NCBI GenBank assembly: GCA_037892935.1
Contig: JAYXKI010000008.1
Span: 62,001-126,000, forward strand
Length of the DNA stretch: 64,000 nt
Direction: 5' to 3'
From: Phlebopus portentosus
Lineage: Eukaryota > Basidiomycota > Agaricomycetes > Boletales > Boletinellaceae
Part shown: in pieces, positions 1 to 11,049 of the stretch
How the letters are laid out: each line of letters begins with the position of its first letter
How positions within the stretch are numbered: the stretch's first letter is position 1
The notes under the pieces: model-generated
Databases searched by the model: none
Seen by the model: only the letters and a program-made list of their open reading frames with translations
What the model was told of the DNA's origin: nothing
Made by a program: the position numbers and the translations under genes

Positions 1-997
1 TCCCGAAAGATGTCATTCATAAAGCCTTGGAATGTCGCTGGCGCATTACACAAGCCAAAGAACATGACTGTGGGCTCGAATAAGCCTAGATTTGTCCAAA
101 ATGCTGCTTTCCACTCGTCTTCCTCGCGAATCTGGATGTTGTAGTATCTCCAACGAACGTCGAGCTTCATGATGTACCTTGCATCCTTGACCTTGTCGAT
201 GAGCTCATTTATCAGCGGCAACAGGTATTTGTTCTTGACCGTCCCTTCGTTGAGCTTTCGATAGTCTTGGATTGCTTGTAAGCTCCCATTCTCTTTCTTG
301 ATAAAGAAGAATGATGACACCATTGGAGACTTCGACTGTTGGATACGTCCTGATGCTAGGTTTTCCTCAATGAACTCCCTCATCGCTTCTTGTTCTTTTA
401 GCGATAACGGGTAAACCTTGCAGTCGCTGGGTTTGAAATCTGATTTCAGGTCAATAGCGTGGTCTCACGTTCGGTGGTTTGGTAAGCGTTCAAACGATTC
501 CTCACTAAAGACGTCGGTGTATTCCTCCAGGTAAGGCAGCCATTTTGCCGCTTTCTTCATCTGCACATTCCTCACAAACTCTTCATCTATCTCCTCGCTC
601 GATAGCGACGTTTCACATTCGTCGGGGCAATGGGTGAACTTAACTGTTCCTAACCTCCAATCAATCTCAGGATTATGCTTCGTCAACCAGTCATGTCCGA
701 GGAAGATGTTGCTTGACGCTAAGGATGTCACTGCCAGTCAAATCTCTTCCTCATGTTTCCCAAAGAACATTCGTATGACTACATATTTCTTGATCAATCC
801 AGCCTCGTTGCTTGTTCCATCAGCATTGAAGACTGGTCTAGGCCGAATGTACCTTTGAGTGGGGAAACCATACCATTTGACAAAACCTTCATCGATGCAT
901 GAGCCCATGCATCCTGAGTCGATCAGTGCATGAGCATCAATGAAGTTTTCCTCTTCAAGTAGGGGGTTCAACAAGTCCACTTCGTCATCACCTGCTA
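1..997 (-). pseudogene. Element A: protease and reverse transcriptase (left part, interrupted by element C)
   Basis: This is the continuation of element A, whose gag lies at 13010-14450; the 11.56 kb element C splits it. Read on the minus strand from 997, the frame gives an aspartic protease (the DSG triplet in ALIDSGCMGSC; LGHDW near the end). From about 460 down to 1 it gives the start of a Ty3/Gypsy reverse transcriptase (IDLKSDFKP, then [13 protein letters not shown]). In-frame TGA codons sit at 738-740 and 465-467. At the first, sister element B reads R (EEIRLAV), so the stop probably arose from CGA. The element runs off the left edge. It cannot make an intact polyprotein. Confidence 0.88.
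993..997. repeat. Target-site duplication of element C, left copy (TGCTA)
   Basis: TGCTA immediately precedes the 5' LTR and is repeated at 12555-12559 just after the 3' LTR. Removing element C and one copy rejoins element A's reading frame (VHPKVA to GDDEVDL), as in the intact sister sequence of element B (VQPKVAGNDKVDL). Confidence 0.95.
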
Positions 998-1215
998 TGT
1001 TAGAAATTGCTTTAGTCAGCAGTATAGTGTGCACGTGACAGCATATAACCAAGATGTTCACACGACAAGCAAGAACGCTGGAAACCACATTAAAGAGAAT
1101 AGTTAACCAAGGACGAGCCAGTCAATGGCCAGAAGTCAAGGACGACTGCGAGAAATGCAAACAAGCACAGCAGATAGGATGAGACATTTATTGTACAATA
1201 ATCTCATCGCTCCTG

Positions 1216-1761
1216 ATGACAGAGGTGTTAGCAATGAACTTCGACATACGAGGGACGCATAGAGTATTTCCAGGATACGTTACTCAAGAAGGCATACAAC
1301 AGCCTAATATGAATTATGTGACATTTGAACATATGGTAGCAGTATTCTCACATGACGAACGAGACTATCTAATGAATGCAGGAGTACAGATTAAATTCCC
1401 AAAGCGGAAGCATAAAGAAGAATGTCAATTTATTCATATTAATATTGACATACCATACAGAAGGGGAGCTAATGAAATAGTACGACGTATAGCAGAAAAT
1501 ACGATAACTAGAGTTAAGGAATTCATTAGACTCATTGATACAGAAGGAATATCAGTAATGGACGAACGAGTCACAGAGATATCAATGGAACACAGAATCA
1601 AGTTCGTGATTGGTCCAATTAAGATTCCAATGCCACCGGAAGAAGGGTTCACAAGAATGACGACATATCTCCACAAAAGAAGCTTTCCGGTAGATGATAG
1701 AACGCCGGTGGGAAAAACCCCAGGACTTCCAGAAGAAGATGTAGTACCCCACAGGCACTGA
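1216..1761 (+). pseudogene. U3-embedded ORF, 5' LTR copy, truncated by a nonsense change
   Basis: This is the 181-codon 5' copy of the LTR reading frame that is 192 codons long in the 3' LTR. The two translate identically up to codon 181; here CGA has become TGA (1759-1761), removing the last residues RTSEAMEIDDH. Because U3 lies upstream of the presumed transcript start, this copy is probably not on the element's own mRNA. Confidence 0.55.
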
Positions 1762-2294
1762 ACCTCGGAAGCCATGGAGATCGACGATCACTGATAAGGA
1801 AAGGTAATCTAATCAGGAAAGTGATAAGAAGGGAAGCGATGCATACACATCCATAGGAGTAGTAGACGAGAGGAAAGCTTTTACAACTAGCTCAGGCAAA
1901 GTAGCAGCATCAGTCAGCCATCCGAGTCGGAAGAAGAACATAAGTCCTAACTCCAAGGAGAGAAGACCATAGAACAGTAGAGAATAAATCAGTGGAGCTC
2001 AGAACCAGTACAGACGCCAGCAGAGTAGCTGAGGATAGTAAGTATGCACCAGAAAGTGCTAGAGTCATTAGACCATAACAGTAGAGCTCAGACATTGAAG
2101 TACACAGCAAGAAACTAGTAGAACGAACTAGAACATACAGTACGATCGGAATTGACAAGGAATGCACGGAATTGACAAGGAAAGGGTGGAGCAAGTGGAG
2201 CACCTTGTAGAAGGCGCTGGAAGGTATACATGGTCAGTAGAAAGACTGAGGTAGATAGTTATAGTAGTAGCCTAGCATAGCCACACCTGTAGAG

Positions 2295-2301
2295 TATAAA
2301 A
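2295..2301 (+). promoter_or_regulatory. TATA box of element C
   Basis: TATAAAA stands 35 nt upstream of the 11-nt sequence complementary to the PBS. That is the spacing expected if the transcript begins exactly with the self-primer. The same motif is in the 3' LTR at 12347-12353. Confidence 0.7.
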
Positions 2302-2329
2302 GGAGGCCAAACGAGCCATCCTGAGTAGC

Positions 2330-2515
2330 AGTTCAATTCATCTCTCCAAACGCCCCTCAAGCGAGTTGGAGCTTTCTCTCATACAAACACTAGTCTGATA
2401 CTTGTCCTTGCCTGATTCTTTGACATTGCTTATCAATCAGCAGTGTGAGACACTTGCTTCAGTAGTAAGCCATATATTACTCTTCTTACTCTGATTCTAA
2501 CATTTGAATTGAACT
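2330..2515 (+). other. Self-primer (2330-2340) and primer-binding site (2505-2515) of element C
   Basis: AGTTCAATTCA at 2330-2340 is the perfect 11-nt reverse complement of TGAATTGAACT at 2505-2515, which begins 2 nt after the 5' LTR. No TGG-type PBS complementary to a tRNA 3' end is seen. In Tf1 and sushi-type elements the first 11 nt of the mRNA anneal to the PBS and, after RNase H cleavage, prime minus-strand synthesis; the layout here matches. Confidence 0.8.
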
Positions 2516-2525
2516 CCAAACCTGA

Positions 2526-3026
2526 TATGCACCTCTAGCCAATCCGATCTACTATTGGTTAGTAGCTCTGGTTCTTCAGGGGGTCAACCTAACTAACAAA
2601 CTGGATTTACAAGAACGACGTGAACAGTTTAAAGAAAGTTTAAACTTCCACATCGTAGTTATCAACAAATTAACCACTTTACATGCGGAACAAGAAGTAT
2701 CTATCAATACTACTAGGAACAAAAGTAGTAAGATTCTTGACATCATCGACTTAGCATTCTTTCAGTATTTTGACCAGTACGTCGCAGTGGCCCAAGAAGT
2801 ACTCAAAGTCGTAACTGAAGTACAGCAATTCCTTTTGGAAACAGGACACCTGATTCCTGCGCACCCAATTTATAACGGCACCCCAGTAACTGACGAAGAG
2901 TTTGGGAAGAGCATTGCCAAATACCAATACGCGATTTACGGGACATTCCAACATAAGAATTGTTTACACCAAGCCCTAACCTACTTGATTAAAGGAGACT
3001 ACTGGAAATTAAAAGTAAGGTACTAA
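2526..3026 (+). CDS. Element C upstream reading frame (5' part), no ATG
   Basis: The frame is open from 2526 to the stop at 3024-3026 but has no in-frame ATG; the first potential starts are GTG codons. The translation looks protein-like (LDIIDLAFFQYFDQY; TPVTDEEFGKSIAKY) but I do not recognise it. Near its end lies an intron-like signal: GTAAGG at 3015, TACTAAC at 3047 and TTTAG ending at 3064. Splicing these sites would carry the frame into the one ending at 3331 rather than into the longer ORF that follows. It could be the N-terminal part of a Gag-like leader protein. Confidence 0.4.
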   Translation, partial: YAPLANPIYYWLVALVLQGVNLTNKLDLQERREQFKESLNFHIVVINKLTTLHAEQEVSINTTRNKSSKILDIIDLAFFQYFDQYVAVAQEVLKVVTEVQQFLLETGHLIPAHPIYNGTPVTDEEFGKSIAKYQYAIYGTFQHKNCLHQALTYLIKGDYWKLKVRY

Positions 3027-3063
3027 AATTTTACAGAACTGAAAAATACTAACCAAGTGTTTA

Positions 3064-3909
3064 GTGGATTACGCGACGATTTACCTTTGGTTCTTTTGCA
3101 TTGCCACCGGAATACTCATTGCCTTCGGACGAAGCTTGGTTTCAACAGATCCTAGCGGGGACGCTATTGGAAGACTTGCCTGGTATATATACGAGAGGAC
3201 GGAACGGTTACAGGAAGGTTTCAAGGAGGGAGTCGAGGCAATCACCAAGCTCAAGGATACGATCAGGGAATATCGGCGGAGGCAGGAACAAATTACGGCA
3301 ATCGAAAGTGCGTTTCACAACCAAGCTATAGTAAAGCTACAGCGCTTGGAAGAGGACGTCAGAAGGGGTAACGAAGCAGCAGAAGAAAACAACGAAGAAA
3401 TTACGAGGGCGTTAACACACATCGAAGACACCCTTGTACAGCTGTCAGAAGTCGTAGCAAGAATACCAGGGCCAAGGATCAGACAGCAGAGAGGAAGACG
3501 AACAGGGGGAGCACCAAGCGGATATAGTGCAGACAGGTACCCATACCCTCCACACTCTTCGGAATCAGAAAGTAGCTCATCAAGCTATAGATCAGCTTCA
3601 TCGAGCATTCCACCAACGACGACCCTGTTTAACGACTACTCAGGGAACCACAGTCGGCACCCAGATTCCCCGCCGGAGTCAGACGCAGACGAAGAAAGCG
3701 TAGTAGGTAGCCCAAGACAGAACATCCCAGTCATAAACGACTTAACGCTACCACTCAGACCGGCTTCAGAGGCTTCAGGAGAACTCGGAGAACCTGATCA
3801 GGGAAATACTAATCCGGAGACGATAGAGGTAGGCACTCAAATTAATACATTTGAGTTATCCTCTAATAATTCCGATAGCCCAACCTCCTCCATCTCGGAG
3901 TCGGATTAG
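3064..3909 (+). CDS. Element C upstream coiled-coil ORF preceding gag
   Basis: A 281-codon frame, open from 3043 and without an ATG start. Residues about 6-25 are hydrophobic (YLWFFCIATGILIAFG). They are followed by a charged helical stretch with coiled-coil character to about residue 130 and a Ser/Pro/acid-rich tail. An overlapping frame (3065-3331) also reads like protein (SDEAWFQQILAGTLLEDLP), so the hydrophobic start may be an out-of-frame artefact and the ancestral protein may have switched frames near 3205. It lies 87 nt before gag. Function is unknown: a Gag leader domain and an accessory protein are both possible. Confidence 0.45.
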   Translation: MDYATIYLWFFCIATGILIAFGRSLVSTDPSGDAIGRLAWYIYERTERLQEGFKEGVEAITKLKDTIREYRRRQEQITAIESAFHNQAIVKLQRLEEDVRRGNEAAEENNEEITRALTHIEDTLVQLSEVVARIPGPRIRQQRGRRTGGAPSGYSADRYPYPPHSSESESSSSSYRSASSSIPPTTTLFNDYSGNHSRHPDSPPESDADEESVVGSPRQNIPVINDLTLPLRPASEASGELGEPDQGNTNPETIEVGTQINTFELSSNNSDSPTSSISESD

Positions 3910-3996
3910 GGACACCAAGAATAAACGGGTTTAGTAGTCAGGAACTATTAGAACAGATAGAAGACCTTTTTGAGACCTCTGTAACAATATAATAAT

Positions 3997-4875
3997 ATGG
4001 CAGCAAACCCAAATCCAAACCCAATTGGGAATATTATTAAGGCACCGACATTTAAAGGAACAAGTAAAGAAGATGTTGAAGCATTCCTCACACAAATGGA
4101 CTTGCGGTTTGATGCAAATAAAATCACAGGAGATGAAGATAAAACAAAATTGGTATGTCAATGTTTAAAAGGAAATGCATCAGTGTGGATAGCGCCACAT
4201 GTTCAAAGTCGCGGTGTAGCAGGATTAGTGGGAACAGCAGCAGGTGCCTGGCCAAATTATGAAGCTTTTAAAGGGTTCCTAAGAGCTCAACATGGAAAGC
4301 ATTATGACGTAACAGAAGATGCGGTAAAGAAAATACATAACATCCGACAAGGGAGAGCATCCATATTAGATTATAATATGGAATTTGATCGAATATCAGC
4401 ATACCTCCCGCCGGACTACAACGCAGTAGTGAGAAAGTCCATGTATAAATCAGGATTACGAGACACAATCCTAGCAAGATTAACAGCCCAACCAGGGAGC
4501 CAGGCATGGGACCTGGAAACATGGATGAGAAATGCAAAAGATAGCGAAGCAGGCTTAGCATTTTCAAGAACAATACATGGAGTGCATTTGCCGCAATATG
4601 GAGCAAATGCAAAACCATCGTTTGTACCAGACTATACACCGATGGAGGTAGACGTCAGATGAGTCAAGAAACCACAAGGAAGTTTTAATAAAGGATCTAT
4701 CAAGTGTTACAATTGTGGTACATTAGGACATTTCGCTAGGGACTGCAGAAAACAGACAAGTAGACCTTCGGGAAGAAATCAAGGGAAAACCCGAGGAAGG
4801 GCGAAAGGGTCAAGATTTAAGCGCCGAGAATTAGACGTCAATGAAGAAGAAGATGAAGAAGGCCTCAGTGAGTAA
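3997..4875 (+). pseudogene. gag: Element C gag (capsid and zinc knuckle), interrupted by TGA
   Basis: The frame starts at ATG 3997 with a retrotransposon Gag domain (FKGTSKEDVEAFLTQMDLRF at residues about 20-39; FLRAQHGK). An in-frame TGA at 4660-4662 stops it after 221 codons. The same frame then continues to TAA 4873-4875 with a CCHC zinc knuckle (CYNCGTLGHFARDC), which a working Gag needs to bind RNA. The stop is probably a CGA-to-TGA change, like those proven elsewhere in this island. The pol frame opens at 4911, with no overlap with gag. Confidence 0.85.
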
Positions 4876-4910
4876 GGCGCAGACCAAAGTGAAGCTCGAC
4901 GCCAACCTGA

Positions 4911-7900
4911 GGATTTTTAAGAGCCACTCTCAGAATATCGGCGGATGAGAGTGGAGATGAAGTGGATTCAGAAGAAAAGAAGAATAGTAAAAATAATACT
5001 TCTATTAATCCACAAATGTCATGCCGATGGACGACAGTACACCCTAGTTCCAACCAACCAAAATTAAAGATCTATCTTACTCAAGGGGAAAAGAGGCGCA
5101 TTCCGATAATTGCATTAATGGATTCTGGATCAGGAATCACTACAATTAGTCCTAACACAGTTAAACAATTAGGATTAAAAACAGTACCTAGACAGGGGAA
5201 TGCAAGTATAGTAAATGCAGATGGATCAACAACAGCGGGTGGATGGAAAGAGAGTGTACGGGCTTGGGTAGATACAGGAGTAAGCACGGGAAATATGGAA
5301 ATTGCAGTGTTGCAGACTAACAATGATCGGTTTATCCTAGGACATGATTGGATAACTCGATATAAACCCAACATTAATTTTCAAACAGGACAAATCAGTA
5401 CCCAATATGGGAAAACACAGATTGAAGGTACGCAATATCTAAATCAAAACTATAGACGATACAGGACTAAGAAGAAAGCAAGAAGAAAAATAGAGCAACA
5501 AACGCGATGGGACTACTCGCAAAGCTGTATCGATTCCGATTCAGAGGAAGAGGAAGACGAAATAAATATACTACTCCCATCTACCATATCACAGAACAAG
5601 GGTAAAAGCAGCACTGTGGTAAGTCAAAAGACCAAACCCCTGATAACACCAATGATAGTACCACGAGCACCAACACCCCCAGCACCAATACAAGCTATGG
5701 CATCACCAAGATCACCAACTCCTCCACAACCGACACCACCTGTAGCACCGCCCAGACAACCAACTCCTCCAGCCCCAGAACAGACTATGCAAGAACCAAT
5801 GAAGTCAAAAAGAACTTTCACGGCATGGAATAAAGTCTATAAGGTAAGTACAAGTGTAAATCTGGACAATGCTACAGAAGCAATGGAGGCAAGGTTCAAA
5901 CAAGACTTTGAAGCAGCAACAAGTTTCAATAAAATGACCAGGAAGGTGCCGAATCAAATATTCTATGGAATAGATGGAGGGAAATACCATTGGAGAGATG
6001 AGCAACTCATGCCAATAATGCCACCCTCAATAATACAATCTACATCAGGAGGAAGCGAGGGAAGTCAAAAACGAATACCAAAGCGAGTTGGAACAGCAGG
6101 ATATCAATCGCCAAGAGTGGATCCTAACACATTGTTCCAATCAGGGTCATCTGGACAGCAAGATCAAGGCAACATATTTCGACAGAGTCTGTTTGTCGAA
6201 GAACTCAGTGGGAATAGCTGTCACCCAAATGAGAGATTCAAGCGGTCAATAAATCAAGCATATACCGAGAAGAAGAGTAAAAGAAACTCGGTAAGAAATA
6301 AATTTAACGTGGGAATAAAAACTGATCCGCTTTTTCCACTGGAAAAAGTGTCGCACCCCAATGAGGAAAGAAATTCCCATGGTAAGGAAGTTAGTGCAGT
6401 AATGCCAGAATCAGAAGAAGATATGAAAGCACGCAAGAAATTGACCAAATATAGCAGCATAGCACAAAAGTACTCCCAAGAGAAAGCAGCTAAAGAAGGA
6501 AGAACTGATACTGGAAGTAAGGAATGGAAAGAATTAGTACCGCGAGAACTGTGGGAGTTTGAAGATAGATTCAGTACAGAACAGGCAAAGAGACTACCCA
6601 AACATACCCAATGGGATATGAAAATAGAGTTTAAAGAAGGAGTTGAATTGCGAAAGAAACGAGCAATCTATTCACTAACACAGTTAGAACAAGAAGCGGT
6701 AAAAGAATTCATCAAGGAAAACCTGGATAAAGGATGGATACAACGATCAAGATCACAAATAGCAGCCCCAGTATTCTTTGTGGGAAAGAAAGATGCAGGA
6801 GCAAGAATGGTAATAGATTACCGAGAGGTAAACAAGATATGCAAAGTAGATCCTTTCCCCATACCAATAATGCATACACTACCAGATGGACTAGCGAAAG
6901 CTAAAATCTTCACCACTCTAGATATGAGAGCAGGATACAACAACATCAGAATTGCAAGAGGAGATGAATGGAAAGCCGCATTCCGAACACATCAAGGAGT
7001 ATTTGAACCATCAGTCATGCAATTTGGAATGATGAACTCCCCTGCCGTCTTTCAGCGAGCAATGAATGAGCTATTTGAAGACATGATAGGAGCTGGAGTA
7101 GTAATATACTTAGACGATATCATTATCTATGCCCAAACAGAAGGAGAATTACTGATACTAACGAAGAGAGTTATGCGGAAACTACGAGAAGCAGATTTCT
7201 ATTTAAAACCAGAAAAATGCTATTTCAACAAGAGAGAATTAGATTATCTAGGATTTTTAGTAAATGACGAAGGACTAAAGATGGATCCATATAAAGTCAA
7301 GGCAATACAAGAATGGCCAGATCTAACGAGTAAACGAGACATCAGACGCTTCATTGGATTCGCGAATTTTTACAGAAAATTCATCAAAGATTACTCGGCC
7401 ATAGTACGACCCCTAACAAGCCTGCAATCAAAGAAAAAGATATTTACATGGGGAGAAAAGCAACAAGAAGCCTTCAAGAAATTAAAAGAAGCATTTACCA
7501 CAGGACCGATACTAGTGCGGCCTGACTATGAAAAGCAGTTTATAATAGAAACTGACGCATCTGATGTAGCAATGGGAGCAGTTCTATCACAAGAAAAGGA
7601 AGACGGAAAACTTTACCCAATAGCATATTGGTCAGGAACGTTCACTGCGACAGAACGAAATTATTCAGTAGGAGATAAGGAGTTATATGCTATAATTAAA
7701 GCATTCGAAGTCTGGAGACACCATTTGGAAGGAGCAAAACACGAAATAAGGGTAATATCTGACCAAGCAAACTTAAGAATGTTCATGACAGCAAGGAAAC
7801 TAAATTGAAGACAAGCAAGGTGGGCAACTGAGCTAAGCCGATATAATTTCAAGATAGAATATCGACCAGGAAGAGCAAACAGTAGAGCAGATGCCTTGTC

Positions 7901-9509
7901 CAGACGATCAGATTATGAACTAACAGAAGAAGATAACAAAGACGTTGTAGTATTACCCGAAGAAGTGTTCATTGGAAGGAATGCCAGAACGATAGAACTA
8001 ATGGAAAATACTATCATGGACCAGATAAAAGAAGGATATCGCAAAGAAGGGATAGAAATCGAAGGAGAACACTATGAGAAAAGTGGCAACTACTACTATT
8101 ATAAAGGGAAAATAGTAGTACCACCAATTAACAGTTTAAAAGAGGATATTGTAAGAACCCACCACGATTCACCAAGTGCAGGACATCCAGGACCAGAGGT
8201 AACAATTGACCTAATCAAAAGGGATTATTATTGGCCAAAAATGGAGCAATGGATTACAGAATATGTACAATCCTGCGACAAATGCCAAAGGACAAAGGCG
8301 AGAAGAGGAAAAACACAACCTCCATTACAACCACTTGAAATACCAGAACAACCATGGGAACACATTACAGCGGATTTTATTACAGGAGTACCCATAACTG
8401 ATTCAGGATATAATGCAATATTAACAGTAGTGGACAGATTTTCAAAATATGCGACCTTCATTCCATGCAAAGAAACAACAGACTCCCAAGAAACAGCAAG
8501 ACTGTTTGTAAATGAAATATATGCGATACATGGGATGCCCAAAAAAATCACTACGGACCGAGGTCCGCAATTTACCAGTAAGTTTACCCTAGCTGTCTAT
8601 CAGATGATAGGAATTACGCCAGCATTAAGCACGGCATACCATCCTCAAACCGATGGGCAGTCTGAACGAGTTAATCAGGAACTTGAACAGTACCTAAGGT
8701 GTTATGTTGATTATCAACAAACGAACTGGGACCAATATTTACGACTGGCACAATTTGCGTACAATAACAAGCGGCATAGTACAACAAAACAGTCACCATT
8801 TTATTTGATCTATGGACGGCACCCACGAATGGAGTTCATAATGACCAAGTCGAATACTGAAGGAGCTATGGAGTACATACAGAGACAGCGAGCAGCACAA
8901 GAAACAGCTATAAAAGCAATAGAACAAGCTCAAGAACAGATGAAGAGATACGAAGATAAACATCGAGGAAAGAAACCAGAATTCGAAATTGGAGATAAAG
9001 TCTTAATAGATGCAAAGAATATAGACTTATTAACGCCAACAAGGAAGCTTGCAGTACGCAACCTAGGGCCGTACAAGATAATAAAGAAACATGGCGAACT
9101 TAATTATGAACTCGAACTGCCAAAAGGAATGAGAATATATCCAGTATTCTATGCAGGATTATTAATCCCATACAAAGAGAAAGAATATCCCAAAAGGCAG
9201 ATTCCGACCAACCCAGACCCAATTGTAATAGGAGATGAATTACAATTTGAAGTAGAAAACATACTCGATGTCAAGAAATCAAGAGAAACATACAAGTACC
9301 TAATCAAATGGACAGGATATAGCGAGGCAGATAATACTTGGGAAATATGGAGTGATGACTTAGCAGGATCAGCTGAAGCAATTAGAGATTTCTATATAAA
9401 ATACCCAAGCAAACCGAAACCAGCAACCTTGAACCAATGGTTGAAACAATGGCTCCCAAAACCAAAGAAGGAAAGGATTAGAGCAATAAGAACAATCAAA
9501 GACTTGTAG
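4911..9509 (+). pseudogene. pol: Element C pol: protease, RT, RNase H, integrase, chromodomain
   Basis: The frame is open from 4911 (first ATG at about 5016) to TAG 9509, broken once by TGA 7806-7808. Domains in order: protease (ALMDSGSG, about 5115); a Pro-rich linker (about 5650-5790); RT with YLDD near 7110; RNase H (ETDASDVAMGAVLS, about 7550); an integrase HHCC finger (CDKCQ, about 8275); the DDE core (TADFITG, TTDRGPQF, SERVNQE); and a C-terminal chromodomain (YLIKWTGYSEADNTWEIW, about 9297-9351). The TGA follows RKLN just before RQARWATEL, where an Arg is expected, so CGA to TGA fits. Chromodomains direct integration to chromatin marks in this clade. Confidence 0.92.
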
Positions 9510-10208
9510 AAGATAGCATCCGCAATGACGTTAAACTACGACTTCCTTAGATTACAGGTGCAGGAAGTATAAAAATAGGTCACCTAATACTCCGAAATGA
9601 GTATAAACTACCCCTTAGAATATTGTTATAAATTAATATTAGGGGAAAAGTACGATAAGGCGACAGTCTAGAAAGCTAGACTTAATTTAGCTGGCGACAT
9701 GGGGTGCATCTTTACGGACTGAGGAAGGCCAATAGTAATTGTTATAGCTCCTAATCCACAGAGTTATGGACGAAGCCAACTCTAAGGAAGCATGGACCCC
9801 CTTTAGGGGATGGTAGTCGATTAACTGCTATTCCCTCTATGGGATTCGTTTCCTTGGATGAGGATACAGTTACTACAAGCGGTAAGAGCTCGAGGCCACG
9901 TAAAGAAATAATAGCAACCTGCCGGAAAGGTACAGCGCATGATGTCAGGGTAGGATACTCCAGAGTCATGAAGCCAAGGCCCACCAGAAGGAATAATCCC
10001 TTCCTACGAGATTAGTGAGGAGGTCTATCCAACAACTTTTCCGAAAAAGGGAAGATCTGAAGGTCACCAGGTCTGTTGGAAGCTGACACGTAATAAGGCT
10101 TTATTTAGAAATGAATGTACATGATCACGAGGTTGACAAAGAAGCATATAAGGAGAACTAAAGCGAAAACAGTTCATCCAACAACTCTTCCTCACTCATC
10201 CACTATCA
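9510..10208 (+). promoter_or_regulatory. Element C post-pol region with a candidate internal promoter
   Basis: These 700 nt have no convincing ORF. A purine run (ATTAGGGGAAAAG) lies near 9648. CATATAAGG at about 10145 stands some 60 nt before the ATG at 10209 and is followed by a CA-rich, 5'UTR-like stretch. The arrangement resembles the LTR promoter (TATA, then AGTTCATCC-like sequence) and suggests a separate transcript for the downstream small genes. The promoter is inferred from sequence only. Confidence 0.4.
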
Positions 10209-10478
10209 ATGGCTCCTAATCGTCGCAACCAATGCCGCAACCAATGCCAGGGCCCCTACCAGAAGCCCAAGCGCTACATCGTCCCTTGGGACGATGTCCG
10301 AGACCATCCGACCTTCGATCCAAACGATGTCATAACAGCGAAAGACAGAAGAGGAAACTGGCAGATGGTTAAATACAATGGGCGGAGGATCGAGCCGGTT
10401 ATCATTAAGGACAAGGAACTTGAGCGCGAAATCAAGGAAGAAGAAGTCGATCACGAGATCAAACAAGAAGAAGATTAG
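10209..10478 (+). CDS. Element C accessory ORF X, 89 aa
   Basis: ATG at 10209 opens an 89-residue protein: a basic, Asn/Arg/Gln-rich N-terminus (MAPNRRNQCRNQCQ), a central segment (YIVPWDDVRDHPTFDPNDVI) and a very charged acidic tail (KEEEVDHEIKQEED). I recognise no family. It lies between pol and the 3' LTR, where retroviruses keep env or accessory genes, behind a TATA-like motif. Its start and codon pattern look real, but the ORF is short and could be chance. Confidence 0.45.
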   Translation: MAPNRRNQCRNQCQGPYQKPKRYIVPWDDVRDHPTFDPNDVITAKDRRGNWQMVKYNGRRIEPVIIKDKELEREIKEEEVDHEIKQEED

Positions 10479-10622
10479 ATAGGTACGTCATAAACATACT
10501 AAGGAATAAATTCCCATGCTCACGAGACATAAGTAGCATGTCGCGGCGATGCCGCTCCTTTCTTAGTTACTACCACCATCAAACCTTACTCGCACGTCAT
10601 AAACATCAAGCAAATTCTCATC

Positions 10623-10890
10623 ATGTTCGCTACCGTCGATGCCGCTTTCCTCATCATCGCCGCCGCCGCCGTAATAGCCTTTGCAAACCTAGGCTTATTT
10701 ATTTACTTCAAGTACAGAAAAACAGTGAGTTTTACTTTAATTAAATAACAATTTATTAAATAATTCTCATTAGACAACGCCGATGACCGACACCGATGTC
10801 GAAGTCGAGTTAGAAGTAATAAGAGCGGGGCGAAGAGACGAAATTAGACCGCCATCACCCATTTATTTTAGAGGTGGTCAAGCTATTTAA
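10623..10890 (+). CDS. Element C accessory gene Y: spliced small membrane protein, 72 aa
   Basis: Exon 1 (10623-10724) begins MFATVDAAFLIIAAAAVIAF and ends KYRKT. A 49-nt intron (10725-10773, GTGAGT...CATTAG) joins in phase 0 to exon 2 (10774-10890), an acidic/basic tail ending GGQAI-stop. The product would have one transmembrane helix (residues about 5-29) and a short cytosolic tail. An intron with perfect splice sites that keeps the frame open is good evidence for a gene. No homologue is recognised. Together with ORF X it forms a post-pol accessory module. Confidence 0.5.
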
Positions 10891-11041
10891 TGCGCGATGA
10901 AAATTTGTTAATAAAAATTTAAATCTTTCTCTAAATTTGAAAAATTATCAAAACTGAGAAATAAGATTTAAAATCAAGAATCTTACTAAACTAAAGCAAA
11001 ATAGAAGAAAATTCTCCTTTTAGTCCGATTTTCATCCTAGT

Positions 11042-11049
11042 AAGGGGAA
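11042..11049 (+). other. Polypurine tract of element C
   Basis: AAGGGGAA directly abuts the 3' LTR (11050). This is the standard position for plus-strand priming in LTR retroelements. Confidence 0.8.

Larger units (their letters stand above)
998..2502 (+). repeat. 5' LTR of element C
   Basis: The 1505-bp direct repeat is nearly identical to 11050-12554. It begins TGTTAG and ends CTAACA. U3 is taken as 998-2329 and R-U5 as 2330-2502, placing the transcript start at the self-primer sequence 35 nt after the TATA box. U3 is about 1.3 kb, long for a fungal Ty3/Gypsy LTR, and carries an open reading frame. A 15-bp repeat (GGAATTGACAAGGAA) occurs twice near 2150-2185. Confidence 0.95.

Noticed and set aside
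1434..2203. Antisense ORFs of 113 and 97 codons in element C's LTR, also present in the 3' LTR
   Set aside because: Both copies are identical because the LTRs are; that is not conservation. No start context, domain or promoter was seen.
3015..3064. A clean intron joining the 2526-3026 frame to the 281-codon ORF
   Set aside because: The splice sites are good but the junction puts the reading into the frame ending at 3331, not the long ORF; kept only as a finding.
5624..5821. Minus-strand Gly-rich ORF in element C pol
   Set aside because: It is a shadow of the Pro-rich linker of pol.
4660..7808. Programmed TGA readthrough in gag and pol of element C
   Set aside because: The contexts (TGA-G, TGA-A) are not the known leaky TGA-CTA type, and directly demonstrated CGA-to-TGA changes in the LTR and in A/B explain the stops more simply.
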